32,585 bases of DNA from Desulfobacteraceae bacterium Eth-SRB2. Its GTDB lineage: Bacteria; Desulfobacterota; Desulfobacteria; Desulfobacterales; UBA11574. The stretch spans positions 1-32,585 of the forward strand of contig RPGQ01000028.1 of assembly GCA_004193595.1 (NCBI GenBank). Reading direction: 5' to 3'. This document shows positions 8,376 to 18,510 of this stretch, in pieces; position 1 is the stretch's first letter; each line of letters begins with the position of its first letter. Made by a program: the position numbers and the translations under genes. Below the pieces are notes generated by a model, which worked only from the letters and a program-made list of their open reading frames with translations, did no database searches and was not told the origin of the DNA.

Positions 8376-10372
8376 ATTATGAATTTTATCACAACATGTT
8401 GTAATTAGTAATGAAGGTTTTTATATTTGGAAAGTATTGTTTAGAGGAAAAATGCACAAAAAATCATATCTTAAATCAAGACAATCTGTTTTCAAACGCA
8501 AATGTCCCGTTCAGTAAATGGCCTTAACTTTCTCATTGTAAATTTCCCTCAGTAGCTTTGATGCCTATTTAGGCGATAATACCCTCTATGAGGTGTCATC
8601 ATCATATAAGATGATCGCTGGAATTTGACGCCGTAGAGAATAGTTTTACGCGATTTGCATTGATTCAAACGCAAACTCTTTTAAACAATGATCTCATTCG
8701 CTCCCCATAAGGCTCTTTTGCTTTTAGCTTTGTCCATATTTTGCTCTGAATAACTGCATGGTGCTGCTGGTCTGATCTATCAAAGCCAACATCATGAGCA
8801 ATGGCAAAAAACTAAACGCAAGTTTTTCTACCGAGACCATAGTTATGTTCGCTAAAAATGATAGCCCTTGACTTGCTGCATTGAAGGCTCACATTTTCGA
8901 CCTTCAACGAGTACGCCCACCGCGCGCCGATTGTATAAGATTATTTTGTCACCGTAAAAATTCCGTAACCCAACTGGAAGTTGGAAATCTTACCTTGTTC
9001 TCAGTATTCGCGGTAAAATTAACCAATAAACTCTGGTTTGACTCTTCCGTTGAGAGGGACTTGATTTAGGAACTAAACGATGAACCATTTCGGATTCTCT
9101 TCATATCGACAATTTCAACTCGGTGATCTGACTCCACACTTCGGGCTTTGACTCGAATAAAATGAAATGATCGCCCCTTGACTCCAAGAATATAGCAGAT
9201 TATATTCTGTGCCTCCCCTGATATGAGGGGCATTTGAGCTCAAGGCATCTTCAGTGTAACGATGGGCAAGTACCGATAATGATCTTCCTTAGCTAAACCG
9301 CTTGGCGGCACATGTTCGCAGCTCGCCTCTATTTTGCCCATCCTGTTTGACTATGAATTCGGCGATAGCGAAATCACTTTGAAAGCAGGATGGACCATTG
9401 CCGCGCCTAACATCTGTAAGTGATAGGTAACCTCGGGAATTCGTCTTCGAATTTTCCCTTTTAAACAAATTTCGTGAGTGCAGTTTCTTCTGAGGAAAAA
9501 AGCCCGCCGTTCCATCTAAGCCTCATAATAGATAACAACATCCCTCAAAAAATTACCATACCTTCGGAGAATTTTGCCTCTGCAGTTGCCGAATAGGCCC
9601 TTTAAACGCCGCCTAAGCTGCTCGGGGTTAACCGGGTCAGCGAATTTCGCGAATTCAAGGGTATCACAAGGCGCTTCTATATTGTAAATAGTCCTTTTAA
9701 GTTTTGATCGATTTCTTCATCGTTGTTAAATGACGGATCTTTGAGGGGAAAAAACATGGCGGCAAAACCGACATCGCTGTCCGGCTATAGAAACTTCAGG
9801 AACGCCTTTGACGAAAATCCGATACATTCGAAAAAAATCTGTCATGAAGGGCTTCGAATAGGTAATCTCGCATTAAGATGCTTCGAGCTTGATGATTCTG
9901 ATTATTACGCAATCCCTCCTTTGCGCCAATATCCTAAAAGAAAAGGAGGTAAGATGTCCAGCCCAGCATTAAAGCAATAGATTATCCGCAATTATGTATC
10001 AACAATGAGGTTTGTTTTCACGATAACTTTCATAGAAACTCGATAATTTTGAATTGTAGCAAAAGCCTAAACTGAACCGTCAATTTATCGTTCATGACAC
10101 GCACGCATGTTTGAGGAAATCAGGACAGGCCATGCAGCGGGTTTCCGTTCCGGTTGCATCTCAGAGGTATTCTCTTGGCGGATTGACTGCGCAGCTAAAT
10201 GGGTTGGTAAGCCAAGACACCATCAAGAAAAATAAAAGGAGAAATATGCTAGGCAAGAGAAAAATTCTACATAACATGGCAGAAAATAGCCTTTAATTTT
10301 GTTAAAAAGTTTACGAAAAAAATAAAACTTAAACACCTTGTTTTCAAGGATAGATCATGCGAGCGGGAATTC
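8324..10372. mobile_element. ~2.05 kb insertion with 11-bp inverted ends and 13-bp flanking duplication
   Basis: AATTCCCGCTC at 8327-8337 is the exact reverse complement of GAGCGGGAATT at 10361-10371. Directly outside lie two copies of CTGAAGAAGAAGC (8311-8323 and 10373-10385), consistent with a target duplication inside one ParB-methyltransferase gene. Near the left end are two perfect palindromes, CCACATGTGG (8362-8371) and ACAACATGTTGT (8391-8402). Near the right end is a CCTTG-TTTT-CAAGG hairpin (10336-10349). No transposase is visible on either strand; the longest frames are under 90 codons. It is either a non-autonomous element or a decayed one. The family is unassigned. Confidence 0.7.
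9756..9980 (+). CDS. Possible small gene inside the inverted-repeat insert
   Basis: From ATG 9756, preceded by GAGGGG (9743-9748) at good spacing, a 74-residue basic protein is encoded. It is rich in aromatic and charged residues (for example SGYRNFRNAFDENP and DSDYYAIPPLRQYPKRK). The frame extends to TTG 9723, but the ATG has the better ribosome site. No known domain is seen, and it is too small for a classical transposase. It is the most gene-like frame within the 2-kb insert, so it could be a cargo or regulatory protein, or a chance frame. Confidence 0.3.
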   Translation: MAAKPTSLSGYRNFRNAFDENPIHSKKICHEGLRIGNLALRCFELDDSDYYAIPPLRQYPKRKGGKMSSPALKQ

Positions 10373-11502
10373 CTGAAGAAGAAGCGAGAATGACGGCCCG
10401 ACGGGCATATGAAAACAATCCCCGTTTGACATCTTTTGAGATCGGGCAGGCAATCGGTCGTTCAAGGCAGGCAGTTGACGCGTATATAGCCGATCTCAGA
10501 GCAGCAACCCAGATGGAACTGGATCTCAAGATATTTCGCATGAACCGCCTCGGCATCTCGCAAGAGCGGATTGCAATAAGATTCGACGCGCTCCAAAGGA
10601 CAATATCCAACCATTTAGCAAAAATGCCAGAATTGGCAAATTTGCTAAATACCGATCTGTCCAGAGGCTTCACAGTTGCCCAGGTAGCTGAAAAGCATGG
10701 TTGGACTGAGCCGATGGTCTGGTCCATCGCGTTGGAGGGCAAAAGCGATCTTGATAGATTCAAGGCGGTTAACTGGGGACTGCGGACATGGGACCTGTGG
10801 AACTGGAATGATTGTGAAAAACGTTTCGGAGACGATTGGCCCGGTCGAATCCCGGCCCAAATGATCGCACACATGCTGTATTATTTTTCAGATCAGAACG
10901 ATCTGGTGTTTGATCCAATGGCGGGCGGTGGAGTGGTGGCGGACACCTGCCTCGCGTTTAACCGGAAATGCTGGAGCTTTGACATGGATGACCGGCCGGA
11001 TACGCGACCGGAAATTGAACCCTGTTTCTGGGATATCACCAATTTAAAATGGCCGATAAAAGGTAAAACCAAACCGGACCTGATTATTTTTGATCCGCCT
11101 TATTTTAAAAAGCAATCAAACAACTACGATCCTGATGGCATATCAGGAATGTCCAAAGCGAACTATCTAAAATTTCTGGAAAACTTTTTTGCGCTGGCAC
11201 ACTCAAACGCCAAAAAGAGCACACAGATGGCATTTATCAATGCCGACTGGCGCGATTTCCAAAACACCCCTGCCAAAAATGAGACCCGGGTGAATTCGAT
11301 TTTAATCAATGATTACCTTCGGATTTTAGATCAAAGCGGCTGGCAGGAAACCCATATCTTTCAGGCGCCACTTTCTTCAGAGCGTTTTAAGGCAAATGTA
11401 GTATCCGCCATGCAAAAGAAAAAAATAATCGGTGTAACCGGCAGGTACGTCATCATTTCAAAGAAAAAATGGGTCGTTAACTATAGCGCTGAGATAAACT
11501 GA
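10357..11502 (+). pseudogene. C-terminal part of the ParB-domain DNA methyltransferase, possibly still expressed
   Basis: 381 residues. Residues 7-90 hold HTH-like segments (TSFEIGQAIGRSRQAVDAYIADL; GISQERIAIRF). Residues ~130-370 are a DNA amino-methyltransferase: motif I is VFDPMAGGG (184-192), the AdoMet pocket, and motif IV is DPPYF (246-250), the N6-adenine or N4-cytosine catalytic motif. The N-terminal ParB domain is missing and lies at 7998, across the insertion. The insert's right end supplies AAGGA (10346-10350) and ATG 10357, which run in frame into the native EEEAR, so a methylase without its ParB domain could be made. The AAGGA lies in the 3' arm of a small hairpin, which may damp translation. 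Both methylase motifs are intact. No restriction gene is nearby. Confidence 0.8.
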
Positions 11503-12015
11503 GACAGTATTGCTCAGATAAATTGATACACGCTTTTTTCAGATTTTGCCCGTCTTAAAGGATAAATTTCCCCCTTACAGAAAAAGAACCCCCGTTATAC
11601 CTTAAGATTTAGTCAAATCAAAAAAACAAGGTTTAACGAGGGATGCCCACATACATCAGTGACATAAGCGAGCATTTGGCTTTTTTATAATACAGATCCA
11701 GCCTTTCAAATCATTTTTGACTGGCACCGAAAGAAAAAGGTTCGAGGTATTGTTGCGCTACTATTATCAGTTTTACTGCCTGGTAATTTCAAGGAAAAAG
11801 CCCCAATCTCGTAAAAATGCCTGACCCGATGCAGGCACTGCCACATTTTATTTTTCACCCACCCCCGCAATGCTGGTCGTAGCGATCTTAGGTGTCCTTT
11901 TGGTTGTCAGCAGACTCACCGCAGGAAAAATGCAATACAAAGAAGCATTGAATATTATCGCAGCAAAGAGGGCAAGATAAAGAAAAGATATTTAAACGCC
12001 CGGCGCAATGGCCAC
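11503..12015. other. Gene-poor stretch with an imperfect inverted repeat
   Basis: CCCCCGTTATACCTTA (about 11587-11602) pairs imperfectly with AAGGTTTAACGAGGG (about 11628-11642) across a short spacer, possibly a degenerate element end. A 36-codon frame at 11870-11980 starts with a hydrophobic segment (MLVVAILGVLLVVS) and ends with charged residues. It could be a tiny membrane peptide or a gene tail; I do not call it. Confidence 0.4.
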
Positions 12016-12240
12016 ATGCCTGAATCGAATCCTAATGAAAAGCCCACCGAGAGTCCTGAAACTGAAGTTGATCAAACAACGGTGTTACACATTCAGATGG
12101 TAACGAGCCTGATCGAAGGACGATCCGTTAGCCTGAAGGACGTCATCGGGTTGATAAATAAGATTTTGAGACAACACAGCATCGACAAAAGGGAAAAAGA
12201 TTATTACGCTGGCGCATATCATCATAAAAGTCCGCCATAA
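12016..12240 (+). CDS. Hypothetical small protein before the IS21-type remnant
   Basis: 74 residues. An acidic, proline-containing N-terminus (~1-20) is followed by a helical part (VLHIQMVTSLIEGRSVSLKDVIGLINKILRQ). It has no recognised domain, and there is no clear ribosome site before ATG 12016. It overlaps the start of the ParB-like pseudogene in another frame and may be part of the same mobile element or a chance frame. Confidence 0.3.
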   Translation: MPESNPNEKPTESPETEVDQTTVLHIQMVTSLIEGRSVSLKDVIGLINKILRQHSIDKREKDYYAGAYHHKSPP

Positions 12241-13145
12241 GGAGCCGTACGCCGAGCAAGCAGATATCCAGTTTCGACGGTGCTATGCAAAGTTGCCGGA
12301 TGAGGTCCGTCGGGTGCCGGTGAAGGCGTTGCCGGGTTCATTTCGAAATAAGAAACTGGTTGATCCTCCGGGCGGTATGGATACGTAAAAGCAGTCGTAG
12401 GGATATTGCCGATTTCCAAACGCTTATCGATGCGCCAATAAGTTGGGGATCGCCATTGTGCCTTATTGTTCACTGGGCAGTGATGAAGCCTTTGGAATTA
12501 TAGAGCTTATTCGCATGGCAAATGCAAAAAGTCTCAGTATTCTAGAGCAGGCCAAATTCATTGATGAACTGAAAAGCGTTCACAAGATGTCGGTTATTCC
12601 TTTGAGACGTTTACCTGGGCTTCAGAATAAAAGCAAAGGCTGGTAGGCTTGGTATTATTAACGGCCGATGAGCCGTGTGATGGGGCAAAATGGTTTTAGC
12701 GGTCATTTTCCTGTTTACGCATATATGTATACCCTTCGTCCGTTCATACGTATGAACGGCATCAATAAAAAAGAGGTCGACATATTTGTCAGTTCGGTTG
12801 CCGGGAAAAATTTGAGCATTCGAGACATAGAGATTTTAGCCCATGGTTATTTCAAAGGAACGGATTTAAACTACGAAGTCGTCTAGAAACGGAAATATTT
12901 TGGGCTTGCCGCCGAAGGTGAGAGCATTTACAGATGCTGATTGCAACTGAGGTAGAGCTGCGCATTGCCTGTGGATTCGGGAGGTAACGCAAAAATATAT
13001 GCAACGCTACCTCAAATGGGCAGACTCGAAGGTTCAAAACCAAATACTTTCGCCCAGGCAACCTTTGCCCGTGAGGTATCATCAGGGCAATTCAACCTTT
13101 ACCAAAGCGATACGGCAATTTCATGATCAAACCGGACAAGCGTAA
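12239..13145 (+). pseudogene. Decayed ParB-like accessory gene of the IS21-type element
   Basis: Protein-like pieces in changing frames line up as one ParB-like protein. AEQADIQFRRCYAKLPDEVRR comes first (from ~12251, one frame, stopped at 12388). Then KLGIAIVPYCSLGSDEAFG...LSILEQAKFIDELKSVHKMSV (to 12646) is followed by FPVYAYMYTLRPFIRMNGI and KNLSIRDIEILAHGYFKG (12668-12886). The tail FTKAIRQFHDQTGQA stops at 13143-13145. The tail overlaps the istA start at 13123 by 23 bases, showing that the two belonged to one unit. At least two frameshifts and two stops make it non-functional. The left end of the gene is uncertain. ParB assignment rests on the hinge/HTH-like middle part. Confidence 0.6.
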
Positions 13146-14616
13146 GGCCGTCTACTTTCTTTATACAGAAGGCATGGGATTGCGAGAAATTTCTCGTCAC
13201 CTGAGCATCAGTATCAACACGGTGACGGCCATTATTGCCCAGAAAGGTGAAATGCCCGAGACCATAAGAAAGGATAAAATCAAGATCGACCCGGATCTTT
13301 TGGGTCTGCTTTACACTCAATGCGACGGCCGGGTTCAGCGGATACACGAAAAACTTACCGAAGAGCAAGGAATAAATGTTGCGTATTCCACATTGACCCA
13401 AATGATACGAGAACTTGGCCTGGGGCAATCGAAAAATCAACGCTGTGATCAAAAGCCTGACGTTCCGGGAGCTGAAATGCAACATGACACACAAGTCCTT
13501 ATAATGTGAAATTTGGAACAACACGGGTCAAGGTCATCGGCAGCATTATCTATATGAGATATTCAAAGCTGCGATATTTGAAGTTTTACCGTTCTTTTAA
13601 CCGTTTTGTCATGAAGTGTTTTATTCATGAAGCGTTGACCTTCTGGGGGTATGCCGCCCCTGACTGCATCATTGATAATACCAACCTGGCACGTCTTCGG
13701 GGAACCGGCAGGAATGACGTCATCACACCGGAGATGAAACAGTTTGCCAGACAATACGGATTTAAATTCATCTGTCATGAAATAAACCACGCCAACAGAA
13801 AAGCGGGCAATGAACGCAGCTTTTATACAGTAGAGACCAATTTTTTCCCAGGCCGCACTTTTGAAAACCTGGAAGACATGAACAGGCAGGCTTTTGATTG
13901 GGCAACGATCAGAGTGGGCCAACAGACCGGTGAGTAAAACCAAACTGATCCCGGCAAAGGCGTTTGAGTTTGAACAATCTTTTCTCAGGAAATTGCCTCC
14001 ATATGTCACTCCCCCTTATCTTGCTTATGAAAGGGGCACTGATCAATACGGATATGCGTCCCTTGACGGGAATTTTTACTGGGTGCCCGGGACATCACGT
14101 TTTGATGTAAAAGTGCTGCAGTTTTGCAACCATGTGGAGATCTATCATAAAAGAAAGAAGCTGGCGGAATATGAATTACCTCCGGATGGCGTTAAGAACG
14201 AAAAATTCAGTCCAGAGGGAGAACCAAAGTCAAGATACCAACCAAAGAATCGGAAAAAACCCACTGCGGGAGAGGAAAGGATTTTAAGATCCACAGCACC
14301 TGAAGTGAATGCCTATCTGGATTTTGCCCTTACCATGAAGGGCAAATCAAGACACAGGTTTGTCCGTCAGTTGTACAGCCTGCATAAAAAAACGGCCTTG
14401 CCTCTGTTTGTCAAAGCCATCAAGCGGGCATTGAAGTACAGGGTGATCAATTTGGACACCATCGAGAATATTATCAGACTGCTCATGAGAGACTCGAACT
14501 ATGAGCTGCTGTTACCCGAAGTGAATCATGACTTTACAAACAGGCAGGCATATCTTGAAGGCCGGTTTACCGATGAAGTGGATTTATCCGTTTATGGGAA
14601 CGATGATAAGAATTAA
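13123..14616 (+). pseudogene. istA: IstA-type DDE transposase, two frameshifts
   Basis: About 497 codons in frame order 1-0-1. The N-terminal HTH is LREISRHLSISINTVTAII (13171 on). The first catalytic Asp is in EMQHD (about 13486). The second Asp is in CIIDNTN (13669 on) and the Glu is in GNERSFY (13807 on), in the next frame. The beta-barrel C-terminal part (YGYASLDGNFYWVPG) returns to the first frame by about 13920. Frameshift 1 is best explained by an extra AC in GACACACAAGT (13486-13495), since deleting two bases restores T-S-P-Y-N-V-K-F. Frameshift 2 lies near 13905-13925. ATG 13123 overlaps the ParB-like gene. IstA normally cuts and joins IS21 ends. The broken gene is presumed dead, although the DDE residues themselves survive. 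Confidence 0.8.
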
Positions 14617-14618
14617 CA

Positions 14619-15356
14619 ATGGATGAAGAATTTGCCGAAATGCTTAAATACATTGGCATGAGAGGCTTGCTTGCCAACTGGGATCATTATATCTCCATTG
14701 CTCAAAAGAGCAGCTTCTCTCATGTCCGGTTTTTGAAATATATCATTGAGCAAGAGTACAAAATCAAACAGGAAAATTCCAGGAAACGAAGGATCAGCCA
14801 TGCAAAGATCCCGGAACCGTTTGTCATTGAGACGTTTTACCAGACAGCCGAAACTGAACAAAAAAAAGATCCTTACTCATACGATCCATTTTGATTACTC
14901 CAGTTTCAAAGCAGCAAAATTGATTATCTCTGATATAGCCCCACGGGCAACAGGCAAGCATTATGGTCTCTAAGCACGGCTTTCACCCAGAATAGAGAAA
15001 GGGTATCGGGGAAAGTTCATTCTGTTCCCGGAGCTTGTGGAGATACTCTACCAGTCCGTGGCTGATCATAATGTTAAAATATACTGAAGATGTTTGGTTT
15101 CCCTGCGGCGACCGCCTGCTGATTGATGGATGGGTATGTCGAAACAAACTCGTGCAGGTCGGTATTTGTTTTTACTTCTGATGGCCAAAATGTTATACCT
15201 TTAATCAATTCCCTAACTTTCGGGTTCGATCAATGGGACTCATTTTTGAAAAACAATCAGCTTACCGCAGCCCTGATCGACCGTTTGACGGAAAACAGCC
15301 ATGTAATCAACATGAAGAACTGCTGGAGCTTAAGGACCAGGTTAGATCTGAAATAA
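14619..15356 (+). pseudogene. istB: IstB-type AAA+ transposition helper, multiply frameshifted
   Basis: It starts 2 bases after the istA stop. The N-terminal frame (14619-14894) gives MLKYIGMRGLLANWDHYISI...KIPEPFVIETF, a standard IstB N-domain. It shifts near 14870-14890 into FDYSSFKAAKLIISDIAPRATGKHYGL, where the Walker A loop should read GxxxxGK[ST] but is APRATGKH, so ATP binding is lost. A further fragment is GKFILFPELVEILYQSVADHNVKIY (about 15010-15085). The conserved C-terminus is FGFDQWDSFLKNNQLTAALI then DRLTENSHVINMKNCWSLR (to 15356). At least three frameshifts or stops are present. This is non-functional. Confidence 0.8.
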
Positions 15357-16360
15357 TCCGTATTCTGCAAAGAATATTCAGGTATCTGTCATGTTCAACT
15401 TGTTTGAGGAGGTCGTGAAGTGCCGATAGCGTACGAAACACGGATCTTCTTCCACGTTAAGCTGCAGCACCATGGTTGCAATGCCATCCCGACAAAATAC
15501 CCCCGGGTGATTTCTGTGAAACGGGTCAGAAATTCGGCGAATCCGGGACCATGGAACCGGTGGTGGTGCGCCAGCGATCTCTGGTCATCCACTTCCATAG
15601 CGCTGGATTTTTAAAGATGCCGTATTCTGGCTTTGTAACAACTCTCAACTCAAAACAAAACACTCCAAAACAAATATTAAAACTCCCTCAAAGAGATGAC
15701 AGAAAGCTGCTGCAGATAATACATTACCTGAAAGACCAACGTCAGTCCCAAAAGAGCTTTATGTGATTAACGAATCCGAAAACCTTTACTGATGCCTACC
15801 AAATGCCAGTTTTCCGGCATTTGGGGAAAAGCATATAATTGTGGAGCTTCGAACTGCGTGAAGTGCTCGGATGGCGAGGTATGGGCACCGGTCTCAAAGA
15901 ACCAGGCGTTTCTATCTTGTCGGATATCCTAAGCATGTTTCTTAAACGATGCCGCTAAAATATCAAACTGCGCAACCGCCAACCATTGCGTTTAAACTTT
16001 GGCAACCTGCGCGAAATGCGTTTTGGTGATTCCCCTGATAGCCAGGACCGGCAATATGCTGGCGGACAAAATGATCGCTTCGAGACCTTCAATTTAAAAG
16101 ATATTCTCCCCATCCGTCCAGGCATGATTGGAATGAAATACTTCAAAACTATCATCCTTGAACACTTCCTCTAATTTGAACAACTAAAATCTTCTTCAAA
16201 ACCTCTTTCCGGGACTACTTGGAAAAAAAAGATGTTTTTTGTGGATTATGCTGTGAACCAACGTCTCAGTTTTTATCTTCGGAAGTTTGAAACCTCGTCT
16301 CCCCTTAGTTTATCTTTAGCCATAGGTCTTTAAACAAATCAAGGTTAAAGGAGGTATGTT
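15357..16360. other. Gene-free decayed stretch
   Basis: Only short conflicting frames on both strands and no family I recognise. It contains a 9-bp perfect hairpin, CCAAATGCC-agttttcc-GGCATTTGG (15799-15824), without a T-run. The last bases carry a strong ribosome site, AAAGGAGGT (16348-16356). Confidence 0.4.
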
Positions 16361-16682
16361 ATGCGATTAATTGAATGGGAATCACCAGGTTTATCTGCCA
16401 ACAGAAATTCAAAAGATGCTCAGATTCGTCTGCTGATAGCTTATATGCGCCTATTACGCTATGCTGCAAAACTCGCCTTGGCTTATATCAAATATCCAGA
16501 TCATAGACGAAATAAACTTGACGGTTATCCCTCAAACTCGAGTTGTCTATGAATTGTTTATGGGTGATGCACAGGGAGTTTTTGAATATCCCAGAGGTCA
16601 GGCGGCGGTCGCAAACACAATTTTATGGCTGCCAGAAACGATTAGGAATATTTGGTTAAATATCTATCTTACTCAAGAATGA
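16361..16682 (+). pseudogene. Unrecognised small gene, apparently frameshifted
   Basis: ATG 16361 lies 4 bases after AAAGGAGGT, one of the best ribosome sites in the window. The first frame gives MRLIEWESPGLSANRNSKDA...LALAYIKYPD and stops at 16552. The next frame carries on protein-like (QIIDEINLTVIPQTRVVYEL, FMGDAQGVFEYPRGQAAVAN) to 16682. A single shift near 16495-16510 would unite them into a ~105-residue protein. The family is unknown. It could also be two chance overlapping frames. Confidence 0.35.
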
Positions 16683-17973
16683 GCGAAACCTAAAACATTG
16701 ACAGCGATGTTGTGGAGTCATCTCAAAACCTTTTGGATTTATTTACCAACAGCGTTATGATATTTCGGCTATGATCAAATTTCAAGTGAATCAGACTCAC
16801 AACAACCGAGTTTGACACGGCGCTCTGTTTAATTTCGGATCGTGCTTTCAAAACAGGCAAAGCAGCAGATTTCCGGAGATTGGGATGGAGGCAAACCAGC
16901 TGCCTGAAAACACTTTGAGCTTTGAGGATGTGGCTTACATAGGCATTAACCCTATAAAATCCATCGTGGAATGTACCGATACCGACATGATAAAGAAATG
17001 GTCTCTGCAAAATTCTTGGTCACCGGCAATTCGGTATGCCTCGGGGATTTGTAAAATGTAAGTTGAGCTTAATTTATCTATTGGAGGAACAAGAAAAAGA
17101 CAATGTTCATTGATGGTGCGCAAAAATGCCTGGGGCGAAAAAAATGCTGATTTCCATTGGGTCCAATTAGTCCTTAAAGAAAGGGGGCTGATGCCGTCGT
17201 TACTCCATGAAATAATCAAAAAGAAGGACACTGAGAAGGCCGACAATGGGTGATTTCATGTTTCCGAACAGTCCACAATGCCTGATAGGCAACCGGAGCA
17301 GAAAAACCGGAAACCCTATCCGGCTTCCGGGGCCAAAAAATTATTGTGGAGAAAGCGCTGAACCAGATGTGATCACTTCTGACCAGGGTAAGATTGGACT
17401 TTGGATTGATTTGATCGATATCGACCTGGCCGGGTCCCCGGTCCAGATCCCCAGGTGATTTTATTTCATCGATCGAGCGAGCAAATTGAATATTCACCAA
17501 CGCCTGGGCTCTCACTGCAAATTTCTTCTTTAGTTTCTAAGGCAATCCCGGATAGTGGACGTAACAGCTTTTAAAGTGCATTAGGTGCCTATTGTCTTCT
17601 TCGGCCCCTCAAAACAGACAGCGACAATAGCTAATCATTTACGTCCAGGCTCTCTTCGATGGGTAATATCTTCGTCCGCAACAAATGCCCTGGGCGAATA
17701 GGACAGGCCATATCCTCGAAGAGCTGGAACCCATGTATCTAGCTGTTAGTTTTGCCAGCCGGGGATGTTGAATAGACTGAAAAAGGTGTGATGCAACCGG
17801 GTGTTGTGGGTCTATCTTTTTTTTTGAGAAGTTGTTTTAACGAAAAGGCGCGGCCCGCTCTTTACTCTTTTGGGGAGCTTGGAGCAGGATAAGACATTTT
17901 TGCCGATATGGCCGCTCTTTGAGCCAGCCATGATGGAAACCTCGGTCTCCAATTTACGTCTTGAATATTTTAC
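16683..17973. other. 1.3 kb without a recognisable gene
   Basis: Short frames on both strands (longest about 100 codons, minus strand 16935-17246 and 17216-17515) lack ribosome sites and motifs. It is probably eroded coding sequence. No repeat or RNA gene was seen. Confidence 0.4.
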
Positions 17974-18510
17974 TCATCTCCGGAACGTCTCTTCCATGCG
18001 TTCCTTGGCCTCATTATAAGGAAGGCTGACGATTTCGCTGTCAATGGCAAGCATGTAATCAATTTTTTTAAATTCGCCTTTTTCTTTAAGGGTCCGATCC
18101 CATGGTTCGTTTTTTAAATGGGTGGACTCAACCATTTCGTCTGCTTTGGCATTCTTAAAGATAATAGCTATCTCTTCAAGCATCTTCATTTCTCGGTTAG
18201 AAAAATACTGTGGATCAAAATTTTTTTTCGGGCGGATCTTTTGAAATCCTTCTTGTGGCAGATCGTGTATAGCTGCTTTGAGATCAGGATTCATTTTTTC
18301 AGTAAGCTCATTAAATAAATCTTTTGGTACAGGCCCCATATCCCATGCATAATAATCTAAATCGGTTATGGATTTACCGGTTTGTTTAAAGTGCCGGAAA
18401 TCTAAAAAATATAAAAGTTTTAACAGCTTCGTTTTTCCGCAATATATTGTATTATTAGCAAAATAAATTATTGCATTTATTAATTTTTCTCTATGGTGAA
18501 TAATGATCAT
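17974..18510 (-). CDS. Panacea/SocA-domain (DUF4065) antitoxin-like protein
   Basis: 178 residues. The N-terminal half has the Panacea/SocA signature: INAIIYFANNTIYCGKTKLL then KLLYFLDFRHF (11-41), with D-Y-Y-A-W-D-M-G-P-V-P (52-62). Members of this family act as antitoxins of toxin-antitoxin pairs or as proteolytic adaptors (SocA). The C-terminal part contains DEMVESTHLKNEPWDRTLKE, also typical. AAGGA lies 8 bases before ATG 18508-18510 (18519-18523, minus-strand reading). No toxin gene overlaps or adjoins it on either side, so it is an orphan, or its toxin has decayed in the gene-free stretch downstream (below 17973). Confidence 0.75.
   Translation of the reverse strand: MIIIHHREKLINAIIYFANNTIYCGKTKLLKLLYFLDFRHFKQTGKSITDLDYYAWDMGPVPKDLFNELTEKMNPDLKAAIHDLPQEGFQKIRPKKNFDPQYFSNREMKMLEEIAIIFKNAKADEMVESTHLKNEPWDRTLKEKGEFKKIDYMLAIDSEIVSLPYNEAKERMEETFRR

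Larger units (their letters stand above)
12239..15356 (+). mobile_element. Degenerate IS21-family-like element with a ParB-like gene
   Basis: Gene order is ParB-like, istA (DDE transposase), istB (AAA+ helper ATPase), all on the plus strand with overlapping or 2-base junctions, as in IS21-type units. All three are frameshifted. I could not locate terminal inverted repeats, so the stated limits are those of the recognisable coding remnants only. Confidence 0.65.

Noticed and set aside
8881..9069. 62-codon frame inside the inverted-end insert
   Set aside because: No ribosome site and no protein-like pattern; kept as non-coding.
9030..9190. Four TGACTC words within about 150 bases, as possible regulator sites
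   Set aside because: Spacing is irregular and a six-base word is too short to support a site array.
15799..15824. Perfect 9-bp hairpin as a terminator
   Set aside because: No T-run on either strand and no intact gene ends nearby.
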